NCBI GenBank assembly: GCA_947087275.1
Contig: CAMUBZ010000005.1
Coordinates: 1 to 60,728 of the forward strand
Length of the DNA stretch: 60,728 bases
DNA from: an uncultured Candidatus Saccharibacteria bacterium
GTDB lineage: Bacteria; Patescibacteriota; Saccharimonadia; Saccharimonadales; Saccharimonadaceae
Direction: 5' to 3'
Positions 35,401 through 43,672 of the stretch are shown piece by piece. Made by a program: the position numbers and the translations under genes. The notes beneath the pieces were generated by a model. That model was not told the origin of the DNA. It made no database searches and saw only the letters and a program-made list of their open reading frames with translations. Each line of letters opens with the position of its first letter. Positions within the stretch are counted from its first letter, which is position 1.

Positions 35401-36081
35401 ACACAACTCTTAATGGAAAATAATGGCGATAAAGGTAGGACCGCGACCATGAATAGATTAAAGACTCGCAATTTCGATGCAAGTACGGGGATTGGCACGC
35501 GTACAGAATCGTTTAATGCTCTGTCACAGTATATTAATCGAAATAATAAATGGATGGCTGGGCTTAAGGCTGCTGATACGGGCTCATTTAGGATGATTGG
35601 CGATGGGGCCAAAGGCGGGGCTGTCGGCAGTAGTGCTAACCTCGCTAATCTGCATGAATATAACACGGCTGCCTATGACAAGATAACCACAGGTGGCGCC
35701 CATGACCTAGGAGATAGCTTCTTTGATGGAGTGGCCACATCTAATGCGCAAGGTATATTTGACACTACAAGCAGTAAGTTTGACCAGGCTAGGTTTAATG
35801 AACTTGCGAAAATACGTGACACATTCGAGCGTACTATGAAAGATCCTCGTACTGCGGCTGGTATTAAACCAGACATGCTGAGGGAAATGAATAAAATTAA
35901 CCGAATTATCTATAACGGGAGGTTTAACCAAGCATACGAAGCCGCTTATACCGCATGGCAGTCTCAGCCTGGAAATGCCGGGAGGAGCAAGGGAGATTTT
36001 GATATGGACTATGCAGCAACTCATGGCGGGCAGTCATTCCAGGATGTATTCGGACATTATAAGGAGTTGACTCCACCATAG
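32458..36081 (+). CDS. VirB6/TrbL-like type IV secretion membrane protein
   Basis: 1207 residues from the ATG at 32458, which begins the signal peptide (SKRFLQTAKVSAGLILTFF..AEAA, 1-35). Then a secreted Cys-containing domain of about 460 residues, a block of six or so membrane helices (about 555-800: VFRDFANIVFVILLILIVLSQ, GISNYGIKKMLPSLVVVIVL), and a 400-residue hydrophilic helical tail. The helix block matches the VirB6/TrbL-type protein widespread in Saccharibacteria and other CPR. It may be part of a secretion machine used on the host cell. No VirB4 or VirD4 is nearby. Confidence 0.75.
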   Translation: MSKRFLQTAKVSAGLILTFFIIVASIFLLPLHAEAAPDDASIMKKTLANAISRCYSSTYIHQDITPAGRFTTEDMFVYSNRKKGDILVLDDMGGKVSCQQVFLGSNKSQGLNSLFGKNPTSPTSLGYVQAEGDNPSSTRCMSISYKHKSDSGTMTNFTSNSLCFGVMSDGTIDKNSYPEGGLFASDCADPVCLAADAVGRVYIVWENNEGMHNEWEVGYYGNAMNNSNSTSWDSLYNEVADKASQLGSDHGYANPSMSQTTTNDPGAFASYTINDWSAAAQAAFKYYTGSSNMDSQKFTSDDVNYVLDKVYAKMKSDGIITEDSTCYVGKDEALNQGTSYAHYNEGMGMWCPVFLNTGLAAGKTYNVIGNSYKNLVAASPESILGIITNRNQGYATAGDKCIEDARKRLEEFKQAWSDEYAKGDSKDSEKLKYYKEQQRVLRNMINKAGGTYELKNGQVVCLELPPIDGAPETPPDMSGDNTGGTTGGNNGNDSTEGGSSDLTECLNNASSLGWILCPVLNIVSQTVDAVYSDIEENWLPIDNNLISTTSGIYDAWKVFRDFANIVFVILLILIVLSQITGVGISNYGIKKMLPSLVVVIVLVNMSFLFCQFVVDIVNVVGAEIGSIFARIGNTGGTSITGGTVVRGAIATIFSAAGVGALAVGTGVAILTNPGLLVPILIFGLGIIITLFFFYAILAVRKAGIYAMIILSPLAIVCYALPNTKSLFDKWKKLFTALLVVYPICQIVTGGGQMISGLMLKDGQNGFIYNVVAVILSFAPIFLIPALIRGSLVGLGNIGTRLNQLGSRVRGVTTGRLNNSDIAKRMRTSGAYLGATQGRNLVNKANSKLRNARGVGGLVRGIEDSKLGKMIGQQSARRDAQARTAYRKMLMDDASAANIANTMTADTIANDLTAQEYKYRQDLINNTAEGMLNDKVKYMDSTGVEQTVNTNDIGSLDSALEHYLNQYDATGDDSALLNAQAVTQLLMENNGDKGRTATMNRLKTRNFDASTGIGTRTESFNALSQYINRNNKWMAGLKAADTGSFRMIGDGAKGGAVGSSANLANLHEYNTAAYDKITTGGAHDLGDSFFDGVATSNAQGIFDTTSSKFDQARFNELAKIRDTFERTMKDPRTAAGIKPDMLREMNKINRIIYNGRFNQAYEAAYTAWQSQPGNAGRSKGDFDMDYAATHGGQSFQDVFGHYKELTPP

Positions 36082-36103
36082 TATAGACAGTAAAGTAAGA
36101 AAA

Positions 36104-36145
36104 AAGGCTTACTCGGTTGGGCGAGTAAGCCAGAACTTATTTTTG
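36104..36145 (+). terminator. Terminator of the VirB6-like operon
   Basis: GGCTTACTCG-GTTGGG-CGAGTAAGCC followed shortly by ATTTTT. Confidence 0.85.
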
Positions 36146-36213
36146 AATAGGTGGAGCGAAAATCATCTCTACACTATTCGGAACAAAACTAACTTTGATT
36201 TTACTTTGAACTA

Positions 36214-36621
36214 CTATTTTGATGTTGTGAGTCGTTCCAATGAAATTGTGCTGAGAAGACGTTCCTTTGAAGGTCTTGATAGATGTATTTGGACATCAGA
36301 GAAGCGTCCCGGCTGATAATACTTCATAATTTTTTTTGCCATTTCCTCAAGTTCACATCTCGCTGCGTCTATCGTAATTTCTCCATTCTCCAAACGTTGC
36401 TGAATCGACTCTTCTTCTATCCACTCCTCGTAGGATGGATCCATACCTTTGATGCCAATTAAATCTCTCCAATACTGAGGAACATTTGTAAGAAATTGTT
36501 CGTATTTTGGGTAGCAATTATGGCAGCACCAGCCGTAAACCTTATTGTTATAGTTGACTTCTTCGTGACATAGTTTACAAATATACGGTACATGGCCTAG
36601 ACAAAAGTAGTTATTTGACAT
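36214..36621 (-). CDS. Small zinc-ribbon-like protein
   Basis: 135 residues. YICKLCHEEV and GWCCHNCYPKY (about 13-40) form a treble-clef-like CxxC..CxxC pair, also flanked by Cys7 and His10. The rest is helical and acidic. It may bind nucleic acid or protein; no family recognised. A G-rich SD (AAGGGGGGGTG) lies about 11 nt before the ATG. Base composition is AT-rich compared with housekeeping neighbours. Confidence 0.65.
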   Translation of the reverse strand: MSNNYFCLGHVPYICKLCHEEVNYNNKVYGWCCHNCYPKYEQFLTNVPQYWRDLIGIKGMDPSYEEWIEEESIQQRLENGEITIDAARCELEEMAKKIMKYYQPGRFSDVQIHLSRPSKERLLSTISLERLTTSK

Positions 36622-36746
36622 ATATTCTTCACCCCCCCTTAAAATTTTGTCCCAATTTGAAAATGTGCCATATAAGTGGATTTATATTGCCGTAACTTCA
36701 TTATTTTACTACGGTAAGATTATTTTAGCAATCATAAACAAAATGG

Positions 36747-36770
36747 ACACCCTTGGGTGGGTGCCCATCA
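36747..36770 (-). terminator. Terminator of the lipoprotein gene
   Basis: On the minus strand GGGCACCC-ACCCAA-GGGTGTCC followed by ATTTTG. Confidence 0.6.
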
Positions 36771-36787
36771 ACGCCTGAGGATTTGAT

Positions 36788-37987
36788 TTATCTCCAATCT
36801 AGTACAGCGCAAAGTGTGTCAACTTCAGTTGCTTTGCCATAAATTGACATAGTACGTGCATCGTTTGCGACTTCAATGGTGAGTATATGATTATCTTTCT
36901 TGGTTACTGGATCCATGGTGCATAATTCGGCATATTGCGTTTGCCCAGTTTTCGCCCTTGACATAAAGGCAACCTTTTGTCCGTCTGGACTAGACACCAT
37001 ACTCCATCTTTCCTGCGTTTCGCTAGGAAGAAAGTCAACCATCGTCTGGGTATCCACATCCACTAGCATGCATTGACTTTTTTGCGGGTCAGCATTGGCG
37101 TAGAAATGAGTATCATCAACCCAGTCGCTAGGCATATAATCGTTTAGCCAATCCCAGTTAGCATCGTCATGTAAATAAGCGTCAGAAGATTGTATTCTCT
37201 GAGGCGCGGCATTTTCAATATCGTTGACCGATACAGCATAGTAGGCGATGGTATCATACCAATATCCAGCGTTCGTATCCGCAACCTCCTTATAGACAAA
37301 TGTCTGACCACTATCCGTAAAACCAACCGCCTGATAATGCACTACGTCACTAAGGCTATCAGTTACGTCACCAAGCGCTTCCGTCACATCAAAGAAGTTG
37401 CCAGACTGGTCCAACCATCCAGCATGCATACTGCGGTCACTGGTATACATCCTCGTGATAGCCATTTTAGAATAGTCGAACGAAAATTGATCTTGATAGT
37501 TACAAAAACGGGGGTTATCTAATGGCATGATGTAGCCGTACTCATTTTTGGCGTTTACTAAAGGAAAATGTAAAGATAGTAAATTATGACTATTATTGCC
37601 GTTAGGATTTACTAAATTTACTAAGGCATTCATATATCCTGACTTGTCTGGATATAATGTTAACACCACAATCCCCTCAATCTCTCCCGTTTCTGCAGAT
37701 ATCTCCTCAGTATCATCTTCACTTTCCATCTCATCCCATGGTACCAAATCTTCTTCCGGCGGGCGACCAAAATCGTAATCGTCCTCTGCGACATCTGTAG
37801 TAGTCTCGCCTTCGATTATGGCACTCGTTTCCTCAGGATGGTTCACTACATCCTCTGGTATTGCTGGGCCAGTATCCTCCACGCATTCGGCAGACGCCGA
37901 CGATGTATCATTTCCGTGTCCACACCCCACCAACGTCATAGCGCTCACCGCCACAACCAACATTACTGCAACAATCTTTTTCCTCAT
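36788..37987 (-). CDS. Lipoprotein, beta-propeller-like
   Basis: 399 residues from the ATG at 37987, chosen over the upstream GTG (38017) because GGAGG lies 8 nt before it and the lipobox signal then starts at once (MRKKIVAVMLVVAVSAMTLVGCG, Cys about 22). An acidic Glu/Asp/Thr linker follows, then a C-terminal region with WD/TolB-like repeats (SMVSSPDGQKVAFMSRAKTGQTQYAELCTMDP). It is lipid-anchored outside the membrane. Function unknown; the propeller-like part suggests binding of protein or sugar. Confidence 0.75.
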   Translation of the reverse strand: MRKKIVAVMLVVAVSAMTLVGCGHGNDTSSASAECVEDTGPAIPEDVVNHPEETSAIIEGETTTDVAEDDYDFGRPPEEDLVPWDEMESEDDTEEISAETGEIEGIVVLTLYPDKSGYMNALVNLVNPNGNNSHNLLSLHFPLVNAKNEYGYIMPLDNPRFCNYQDQFSFDYSKMAITRMYTSDRSMHAGWLDQSGNFFDVTEALGDVTDSLSDVVHYQAVGFTDSGQTFVYKEVADTNAGYWYDTIAYYAVSVNDIENAAPQRIQSSDAYLHDDANWDWLNDYMPSDWVDDTHFYANADPQKSQCMLVDVDTQTMVDFLPSETQERWSMVSSPDGQKVAFMSRAKTGQTQYAELCTMDPVTKKDNHILTIEVANDARTMSIYGKATEVDTLCAVLDWR

Positions 37988-38169
37988 TTTCTCATCCTCC
38001 ATTTTTTCAAGGTTCACATAACTACCCTTATATAATCTACAAAAGTAATTATATGAGTAATTAAATACTCCATCATTCTATCACAAAACATCAATACTAT
38101 CAAGCATAAGAACTTTCATATTACGTTTTTTGCAAGACAAAGCATAATATCTATGCTATAATCATCCTA

Positions 38170-39231
38170 ATGGGAATCCAACGTAACATCGACGAACCAA
38201 CCGACGCCCGTGAACCACGCGAGCAGCATCGCCTCGTAGATACCAATCTCAACGACGGTGATCTTTCTGAGCAAGCCGAAGAAGTTTCGCTGCGCCCCAC
38301 GACTTTTGCGGATTATATCGGTCAAGAGCGTCTCAAGACCAACCTCAAACTCGCCATCGACGCCGTCAAAAAGCGTAACGACGGCACTACTTTGGATCAC
38401 GTCTTACTTTACGGCCCCCCTGGTCTAGGCAAGACTACCATGGCTAACGTCATTGCTCACGAAATGGGTGCTAACTTGCGCGTCACTTCTGGCCCAGCGA
38501 TTGAACGTGCTGGCGACCTCGCTTCAATTTTAACCAACCTTCAAGACGGCGACGTACTCTTCATTGACGAAATTCACCGCTTGCGTCGCGCCGTCGAAGA
38601 AATCCTGTATTCTGCCATGGAGGATTGTAAACTCGATATTGTGATTGGTAAAGGCCCCGCCGCTCGCTCAGTACGTCTAGACTTGCCTAAGTTTACCGTG
38701 ATTGGAGCCACCACGCGCACCGGCTCTCTGGCTGGCCCTTTGCGCGACCGTTTTGGCCTAATTCACCGTCTCGAATATTATCAAATTCCCGAAATCGAGC
38801 GCATCATCAACCGCACGGCAGGTCTCTTGGGCACAGGCATCGCTCCCGAAGCCACCAGTCTGCTCGCCACCCGTTCGCGTCTCACTCCGCGTATCGCCAA
38901 CCGTCTGACCAAGCGCGTGCGTGATTATGCCGACGTCAACGGCGACGGGTTTATCGACTTGCAACTTGCCACGGCCGCGCTCGATATGATGGAAATCGAC
39001 GATTTGGGTCTCGACCCGGCTGATCGCAATATGCTCCAACTGATGCTCGAGAATTATGGTGACCGTCCTGTTGGGCTCAATACTATCGCGGCTTTGACTG
39101 GTGACGAATCCGCCACGATTGAAGATTACTACGAGCCCTATCTTCTGCAAATGGGCTTGCTTGAGCGCACGCCACGGGGCCGTGCTGTCACACCCAAAGC
39201 CAAAGAACACCTTAAACACTTGACAAAATAG
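38170..39231 (+). CDS. ruvB: Holliday junction branch migration ATPase RuvB
   Basis: 353 residues. Walker [11 protein letters not shown] (81-90), Walker [10 protein letters not shown] (130-138), sensor 1 [10 protein letters not shown], the RuvB signature GLIHRLEYY and an Arg finger region, then a winged-helix end ([40 protein letters not shown]). It drives branch migration with RuvA. The N-terminus is longer than usual and acidic. TATAAT (38157-38162) ends 7 nt before the ATG: leaderless. The promoter of the next gene overlaps its last codons. Confidence 0.96.
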   Translation: MGIQRNIDEPTDAREPREQHRLVDTNLNDGDLSEQAEEVSLRPTTFADYIGQERLKTNLKLAIDAVKKRNDGTTLDHVLLYGPPGLGKTTMANVIAHEMGANLRVTSGPAIERAGDLASILTNLQDGDVLFIDEIHRLRRAVEEILYSAMEDCKLDIVIGKGPAARSVRLDLPKFTVIGATTRTGSLAGPLRDRFGLIHRLEYYQIPEIERIINRTAGLLGTGIAPEATSLLATRSRLTPRIANRLTKRVRDYADVNGDGFIDLQLATAALDMMEIDDLGLDPADRNMLQLMLENYGDRPVGLNTIAALTGDESATIEDYYEPYLLQMGLLERTPRGRAVTPKAKEHLKHLTK

Positions 39232-39248
39232 ACAACCTGTGCTACAAT
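39220..39248 (+). promoter_or_regulatory. Promoter of the 39325-39984 gene
   Basis: TTGACA, 17 nt, TGTGCTACAAT, overlapping the ruvB stop codon. The leader (39255-39324) has CACAGGC..GGCC..TTTGTG and AGTGC-AAAA-GCACT stems before AAAGGAGAGG. Confidence 0.85.
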
Positions 39249-39324
39249 GAAGATTCACAGGCTGGAATTTTAGATTCACGGCCAAGTTTGTGAGTGCAAA
39301 AGCACTTTGAAAGGAGAGGATGTT

Positions 39325-39984
39325 ATGTCTAACCGTTACCTCGGTGATATTGCTGGGGCCGACGCGGGCAAATTATTTTATGACAAGTTTGCTTTAAGTG
39401 ACGGCCTAACGCCACTGCTAACTCAGCTGGGCTTCAAGCACGTACGCTACGAGGCCTACCCTGATTTGCATACACATGACCATTACCCCAGTAATACTTT
39501 TGCGGCTGTTGCCCCTGGTTTCCATCTTTTTTGCCAGATTTTAGGAGAGTATAATACGGCTCTTCTAGATGTATGTGGCATTAAAGATACAGATCAGCGG
39601 ACTGCAATTAGCCAAACCGCGCAAACGCTATTCAACCAGTCCACAATGCAGTTCTGGAGGGGGCAAAACTTCCCATTTAGCGCGGGGAATCACGTCAGTT
39701 TTCAATTGCCTGTAATGTCGTTTAGCCACACTTTGGGGATGCTTGATATAGTGGCGCACGAGTGTTTTGGTATGATGGCAATGCCAAAAGTGTTTCTTCC
39801 GCCTCAAGACGATGAGCAAACTTTTGACATTATTCAGTCGGCAATTATGGGATATTTTGCGATGCACGCAACACCAACTGGAGTAGAGGTAGACATGTTG
39901 TCTCGTCAAGCGTTTGACGAGAAATTATTGCGCACCTGGTTCCCATCTGCCAATAATTTCTATTTTACTCCAAGAGAATTTTAG
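39325..39984 (+). CDS. Hypothetical accessory protein
   Basis: 219 residues from the ATG at 39325 (SD GGAGAGG). Soluble, no signal peptide. Histidine-rich segment YPDLHTHDHYPSNTF (about 46-60) and MLDIVAHECFGMMAMP (about 139-154) could bind metal. No family recognised. Monocistronic, in the same promoter and leader class as the genes at 18.3, 23.5, 24.8, 26.8, 54.1 and 55.1 kb. Confidence 0.75.
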   Translation: MSNRYLGDIAGADAGKLFYDKFALSDGLTPLLTQLGFKHVRYEAYPDLHTHDHYPSNTFAAVAPGFHLFCQILGEYNTALLDVCGIKDTDQRTAISQTAQTLFNQSTMQFWRGQNFPFSAGNHVSFQLPVMSFSHTLGMLDIVAHECFGMMAMPKVFLPPQDDEQTFDIIQSAIMGYFAMHATPTGVEVDMLSRQAFDEKLLRTWFPSANNFYFTPREF

Positions 39985-39986
39985 GT

Positions 39987-40006
39987 CCTGCAACGCAGGG
40001 CTTTTC
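39987..40006 (+). terminator. Terminator
   Basis: CCTGC-AAC-GCAGG followed by GCTTTTCTC. Confidence 0.7.
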
Positions 40007-40042
40007 TCTTGCGCTTAATCTTTTTTAGATTATAATATAATT

Positions 40043-41068
40043 ATGGATAACCCTTATGTATTAACGCACAAAACCCCCACTCATAAAGATTTTATCGACA
40101 CGACCGATTTCGACCAGTCAGAAATCATGGACATCATCAAGACCTCACTGGTGGTGCGCGATTACATCAAATCGGGGCAAACTCTCGAAACTCTTTTCCA
40201 CAAAAATCTCGCGATGATTTTTGAACAAAAGTCCACCCGTACCCGCGTATCTTTTGAAGTTGGTATGGAACAACTCGGTGGGCATGCACTCAACCTTGCC
40301 CCAGGCGCCATCCAGCTGGGAGGACATGAAACTATTGGCGACACTGCACAGGTGCTCAGCCGTATGTGCGATATGATTATGGCCAGGGTAGATCGTCACG
40401 AAAGCGTCCTCGAACTTGCCGCTCGCTCGTCGGTTCCAGTTATCAATGGCATGTCGGATTACAACCACCCCACCCAAGAGATTGGCGATATTATCACCAT
40501 TTTTGATCACCTTCCTGCCGACAAACCTCTCAACAAAATCAAAGTGGTTTTTGTAGGTGACTGCACCCAAGTATGCGCCTCGCTCATGATGATTGCGACC
40601 AAACTCGGCATGAACTTCATTCAGTATGGCCCTCCGGCCAAGTGGCTGAGCGACGATTTTCTCAAAATCGGACGCGCCAATAATCAAATGTATGGCGGCA
40701 GTGTGCACGTGACGGACAATCCGGCCTATCTCGAAGGCGCCGATTTCATCTACGCCGATGTTTGGTATGGCTTGTACGACAAAGAGACTCCCAAAGACGT
40801 TTATATGCGTGAGTTCTATCCTAAATATCAAGTCAATGACGAAATGCTTGCCTTGACGGGCAACCCAGCCGTCAAGTTTATGCACTGTTTACCAGCTAAC
40901 CGTAATGAAGAAGTTACCGATAGCGTTTTGGATGGGCCACATTCTGTCGCCTGGGACCAAGCCGAAAATCGCCTCACTGCTCAGCGCGGTTTATTGCTGT
41001 ATTTCAGCGGCAAGGCTCAGGAGGCTTTAGACACCATTAAGAGGCAAAAGGAGGAACACGATGCCTAA
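40043..41068 (+). CDS. ptcA: Putrescine carbamoyltransferase
   Basis: 341 residues of the transcarbamoylase family: carbamoyl-phosphate motif STRTR (64-68), HPTQEIGD (about 142-149) and the HCLP motif MHCLPANRNEEVTD (about 279-292). ADVWYGLYDKE, in place of the ornithine-type DVW.SMGEE, and the agmatine-pathway neighbours point to putrescine rather than ornithine. It phosphorolyses N-carbamoylputrescine to putrescine and carbamoyl phosphate. First gene of ptcA-aguD-aguA; TATAAT (40031-40036) ends 6 nt before the ATG. It overlaps aguD by 8 nt. Confidence 0.88.
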   Translation: MDNPYVLTHKTPTHKDFIDTTDFDQSEIMDIIKTSLVVRDYIKSGQTLETLFHKNLAMIFEQKSTRTRVSFEVGMEQLGGHALNLAPGAIQLGGHETIGDTAQVLSRMCDMIMARVDRHESVLELAARSSVPVINGMSDYNHPTQEIGDIITIFDHLPADKPLNKIKVVFVGDCTQVCASLMMIATKLGMNFIQYGPPAKWLSDDFLKIGRANNQMYGGSVHVTDNPAYLEGADFIYADVWYGLYDKETPKDVYMREFYPKYQVNDEMLALTGNPAVKFMHCLPANRNEEVTDSVLDGPHSVAWDQAENRLTAQRGLLLYFSGKAQEALDTIKRQKEEHDA

Positions 41069-42518
41069 AAAACCAAAATATAAATTTAGGCTCTTCAGCG
41101 CCGTACTCGCTACGGTCTGTATCATCCTCGTGGGTGACGCCGTCGCACCAACTGCCGCCATCGGTAATTCGCAATATTTCTGGTGGATTATCATGCTGAT
41201 TGGTTTCTTTGTGCCGTATGGTTTGATTTCCGCCGAACTCGGCACCCAGTATCCGTCCGAAGGTGGCATGTATACTTGGGTCGAAAAGGCTTTTGGCTCC
41301 AAATGGGCTAGCCGCGTGGCGTGGTTTTACTGGGTCAACTACCCACTCTGGATTGCTTCTTTGGCTGACCTTGTTACCACAATTATCATGCAGATGTTGG
41401 GTTTCGAGATCACTTGGCCACTTGTGATGGCAATTCAAGTTTTCTATATTTTACTTGTCTCCGTACTCGGCGTTCTACGTATTTCGCAGAGTGATGTGTT
41501 GTCGAATGTTGGCGCTGTAGCCAAATTCATCTTCATGGCCGGACTCGGCGTGTTGGGTATTTATGTTCTGTTCACGCAGGGAACGGCCAACCCTATCGAT
41601 TCCGTCACCGACCTTTTGCCGTTGGTTGAGGATGGTCACTTTAGCCTTGCCGGCCTCGGTTTTGTTTCACTGATTATCTTCAATATGCTTGGCTTTGAAG
41701 TGGTCTCCACTTTTGCTGGCGATATGACTAACCCCAAAAAAGAAATCCCCAAAGCCATCATTATCGGTGGTATTTTGATTGCAATTTTCTACCTCTTGCC
41801 AAGTTTTGGTATCGGCGTTGCCATCCCGATTGAAGAATTGCAAACCGACACCGGCTTGATTGCGAGTTATGAAATTCTTTTGAATATTGTTGGATTCTCA
41901 GCTGGGGTGGCCAAAGCCATTATCGTAGTCGTAGGCGGGTTATTCATTTATACATTGGTCGCCAACATTGCCTCCTGGAACTTCGGCGTCAACTCCGTGA
42001 TCGCCTATGCCGCCGAAGACGGTGCCTTCCCCAAGTCTTGGATGAAACGCACCAAGGATGGCGTGCCATATGTTCCATCTATCTGGACTTGCGTCGTTGC
42101 CTTAGTAATTGCTATTGCTGGTATCATCGTGGCACAGTTTGTCCCCGACCTCACCAACCTCTTCTGGACCTTCTTCTCGCTCAGTTTGGTCTGTTTGTTA
42201 CTCTGCTATTTGCCAATGTTCATGGCCTTCCTCAAACTTCATAAGCAAGGCCCAGCGGTCAAAGGTGGCTACTGGATTGAAGGTGGCAAATTCAAAATCG
42301 CCCTCTTTGGCATTGTGCCATTTGTCTTAATTTTGGTTGCTCTCTTCTTCACCCTCTTCCCCGAATTCAACCTCGAAATGTTTAGCTATAACTGGCCACT
42401 GATTGTTGGTGCCTGTATTGCAGTTGTCATTGGTGAATTCATGGTCATGCACGTTAAGGATGGTAAAAATCTAAAATCCACCAAAAAGGAGGAATCACTC
42501 AATGCGCATAATGGATAG
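41061..42518 (+). CDS. aguD: Agmatine/putrescine antiporter (APC superfamily)
   Basis: 485 residues with about 12 membrane segments. The start VLATVCIILVGDAVAPTAAIGNSQYFWW and GLISAELGTQYPSEGGMYTWVEKAFG match the APC amine antiporter group, and EVVSTFAGDMTNPKKEIPKAI is the conserved helix 6 to loop region. Placed between ptcA and aguA (overlaps of 8 and 17 nt), it should import agmatine in exchange for putrescine. SD AAAGGAGG lies inside the end of ptcA. Confidence 0.85.
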   Translation: MPKKPKYKFRLFSAVLATVCIILVGDAVAPTAAIGNSQYFWWIIMLIGFFVPYGLISAELGTQYPSEGGMYTWVEKAFGSKWASRVAWFYWVNYPLWIASLADLVTTIIMQMLGFEITWPLVMAIQVFYILLVSVLGVLRISQSDVLSNVGAVAKFIFMAGLGVLGIYVLFTQGTANPIDSVTDLLPLVEDGHFSLAGLGFVSLIIFNMLGFEVVSTFAGDMTNPKKEIPKAIIIGGILIAIFYLLPSFGIGVAIPIEELQTDTGLIASYEILLNIVGFSAGVAKAIIVVVGGLFIYTLVANIASWNFGVNSVIAYAAEDGAFPKSWMKRTKDGVPYVPSIWTCVVALVIAIAGIIVAQFVPDLTNLFWTFFSLSLVCLLLCYLPMFMAFLKLHKQGPAVKGGYWIEGGKFKIALFGIVPFVLILVALFFTLFPEFNLEMFSYNWPLIVGACIAVVIGEFMVMHVKDGKNLKSTKKEESLNAHNG

Positions 42519-43599
42519 CACACCCAAAGCCGACGGTTTCTACATGCCGTCCGAACTCGCTCAGCATCGCTGCACCTATATTCTTTGGCCCGAGCGTGAA
42601 GACAACTGGCGGTTTAACGCCGAATATGGCCAAGCCGCGTTCAAAGAAGTTATCCAAACAATTGCCAAATACGAACCGGTTGTAGTTGGCGTCAATAAGT
42701 CGCAGTACCTCAACCTGCTTGAGATGAACATGCCCAATGTTCAGATTGTTGAGATTAGTAACAATGACTCTTGGATTCGTGACACCGGTGCCACTTTTGT
42801 GGTGAACGGCTATGGTCGTATGCGCGCGGTTGACTGGAAATTCAATGCTTATGGTGGTTTGGTGAACGGAATTTATTTCCCCTGGGACCAAGACGATTAT
42901 ATCGCTCCCAAGATGGCTGCTATCGAGGCAGTAGACTATTACCACTTGACCGACTTTGTGCTTGAAGGCGGTTCCGTGCATAGCGATGGCGAGGGGACCA
43001 TCCTCACCACCGAAGAGACTCTGCTTGATCCCGGACGTAACCCCGAAATGACCAAAGAACAAATCGAAGAGAAACTCAAAGAGTATCTTGGCGCCGAAAA
43101 AGTGCTTTGGATACCAAAGGGTATCTACATGGATGAAGATACCAACGGCCACGTTGATAATATCTGTCAATTTGTGGCTCCAGGCAAAGTAGTTTTGGCC
43201 TGGGAAGACAATCCTGAGGATCCCCAACACGAGCGTTCGCAGATGGCCTACGATTACCTTAGCCAGCAGACGGATGCTAAAGGTCGCCCGATCGAAATCG
43301 TCAAGATTCACGTGCCAAATCCCGTGTTGATTACCGAAGAAGAGTCGAAGGGTGTCGATATGGTGGAGGGAACTTTGCCTCGTCGTCCTGGCGACCGCTT
43401 GCCGGCCAGTTATATCAATTACTACAACTGCAACGGTGCTATTATTCTGCCGGTCTTTAACGACCCACATGATCAGGCTGCGATTGATACCTTGCAATCG
43501 CTTTTCCCAGACAAGGTAATTGAACCAGTTTACGCCCGCGAGATTATTCTTGGTGGTGGCAATATTCACTGCATCACACAACAGGTACCACTGCCATAA
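42502..43599 (+). CDS. aguA: Agmatine deiminase
   Basis: 365 residues, the usual length. Conserved NDSWIRDTGATFVV (about 90-103), LEGGSVHSDGEGTILTTEETLL (about 154-175), DTNGHVDNICQF and the catalytic Cys357 in GGGNIHC, near the C-terminus as in the family. It hydrolyses agmatine to N-carbamoylputrescine and ammonia. It ends the ptcA-aguD-aguA operon with SD AAAGGAGG. A minus-strand promoter at 43636-43664 points into its 3' end. Confidence 0.95.
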   Translation: MRIMDSTPKADGFYMPSELAQHRCTYILWPEREDNWRFNAEYGQAAFKEVIQTIAKYEPVVVGVNKSQYLNLLEMNMPNVQIVEISNNDSWIRDTGATFVVNGYGRMRAVDWKFNAYGGLVNGIYFPWDQDDYIAPKMAAIEAVDYYHLTDFVLEGGSVHSDGEGTILTTEETLLDPGRNPEMTKEQIEEKLKEYLGAEKVLWIPKGIYMDEDTNGHVDNICQFVAPGKVVLAWEDNPEDPQHERSQMAYDYLSQQTDAKGRPIEIVKIHVPNPVLITEEESKGVDMVEGTLPRRPGDRLPASYINYYNCNGAIILPVFNDPHDQAAIDTLQSLFPDKVIEPVYAREIILGGGNIHCITQQVPLP

Positions 43600-43635
43600 C
43601 ACTACAGATAGAGCCGCAAAGCAGCTTGTATCTCT

Positions 43636-43664
43636 ATATTAGCACAAACATTTTAATTTGTCAA
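43636..43664 (-). promoter_or_regulatory. Antisense promoter toward aguA 3' end
   Basis: TTGACA, 17 nt, TGTGCTAATAT on the minus strand, just before the gpmI start. The transcript would begin with ATAGAG..GCTGC-TTT-GCGGC..CTCTAT, a stable hairpin, and run antisense to the end of aguA. No minus-strand gene follows. Confidence 0.5.
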
Positions 43665-43672
43665 GAGGAATC

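Noticed and set aside
40145-40885. 246-codon minus-strand frame inside ptcA
   Set aside because: Antisense shadow of a gene with clear catalytic motifs.
42499-43602. 367-codon minus-strand frame opposite aguA
   Set aside because: Shadow of aguA; no signature, no SD and it mirrors the codon structure of the real gene.
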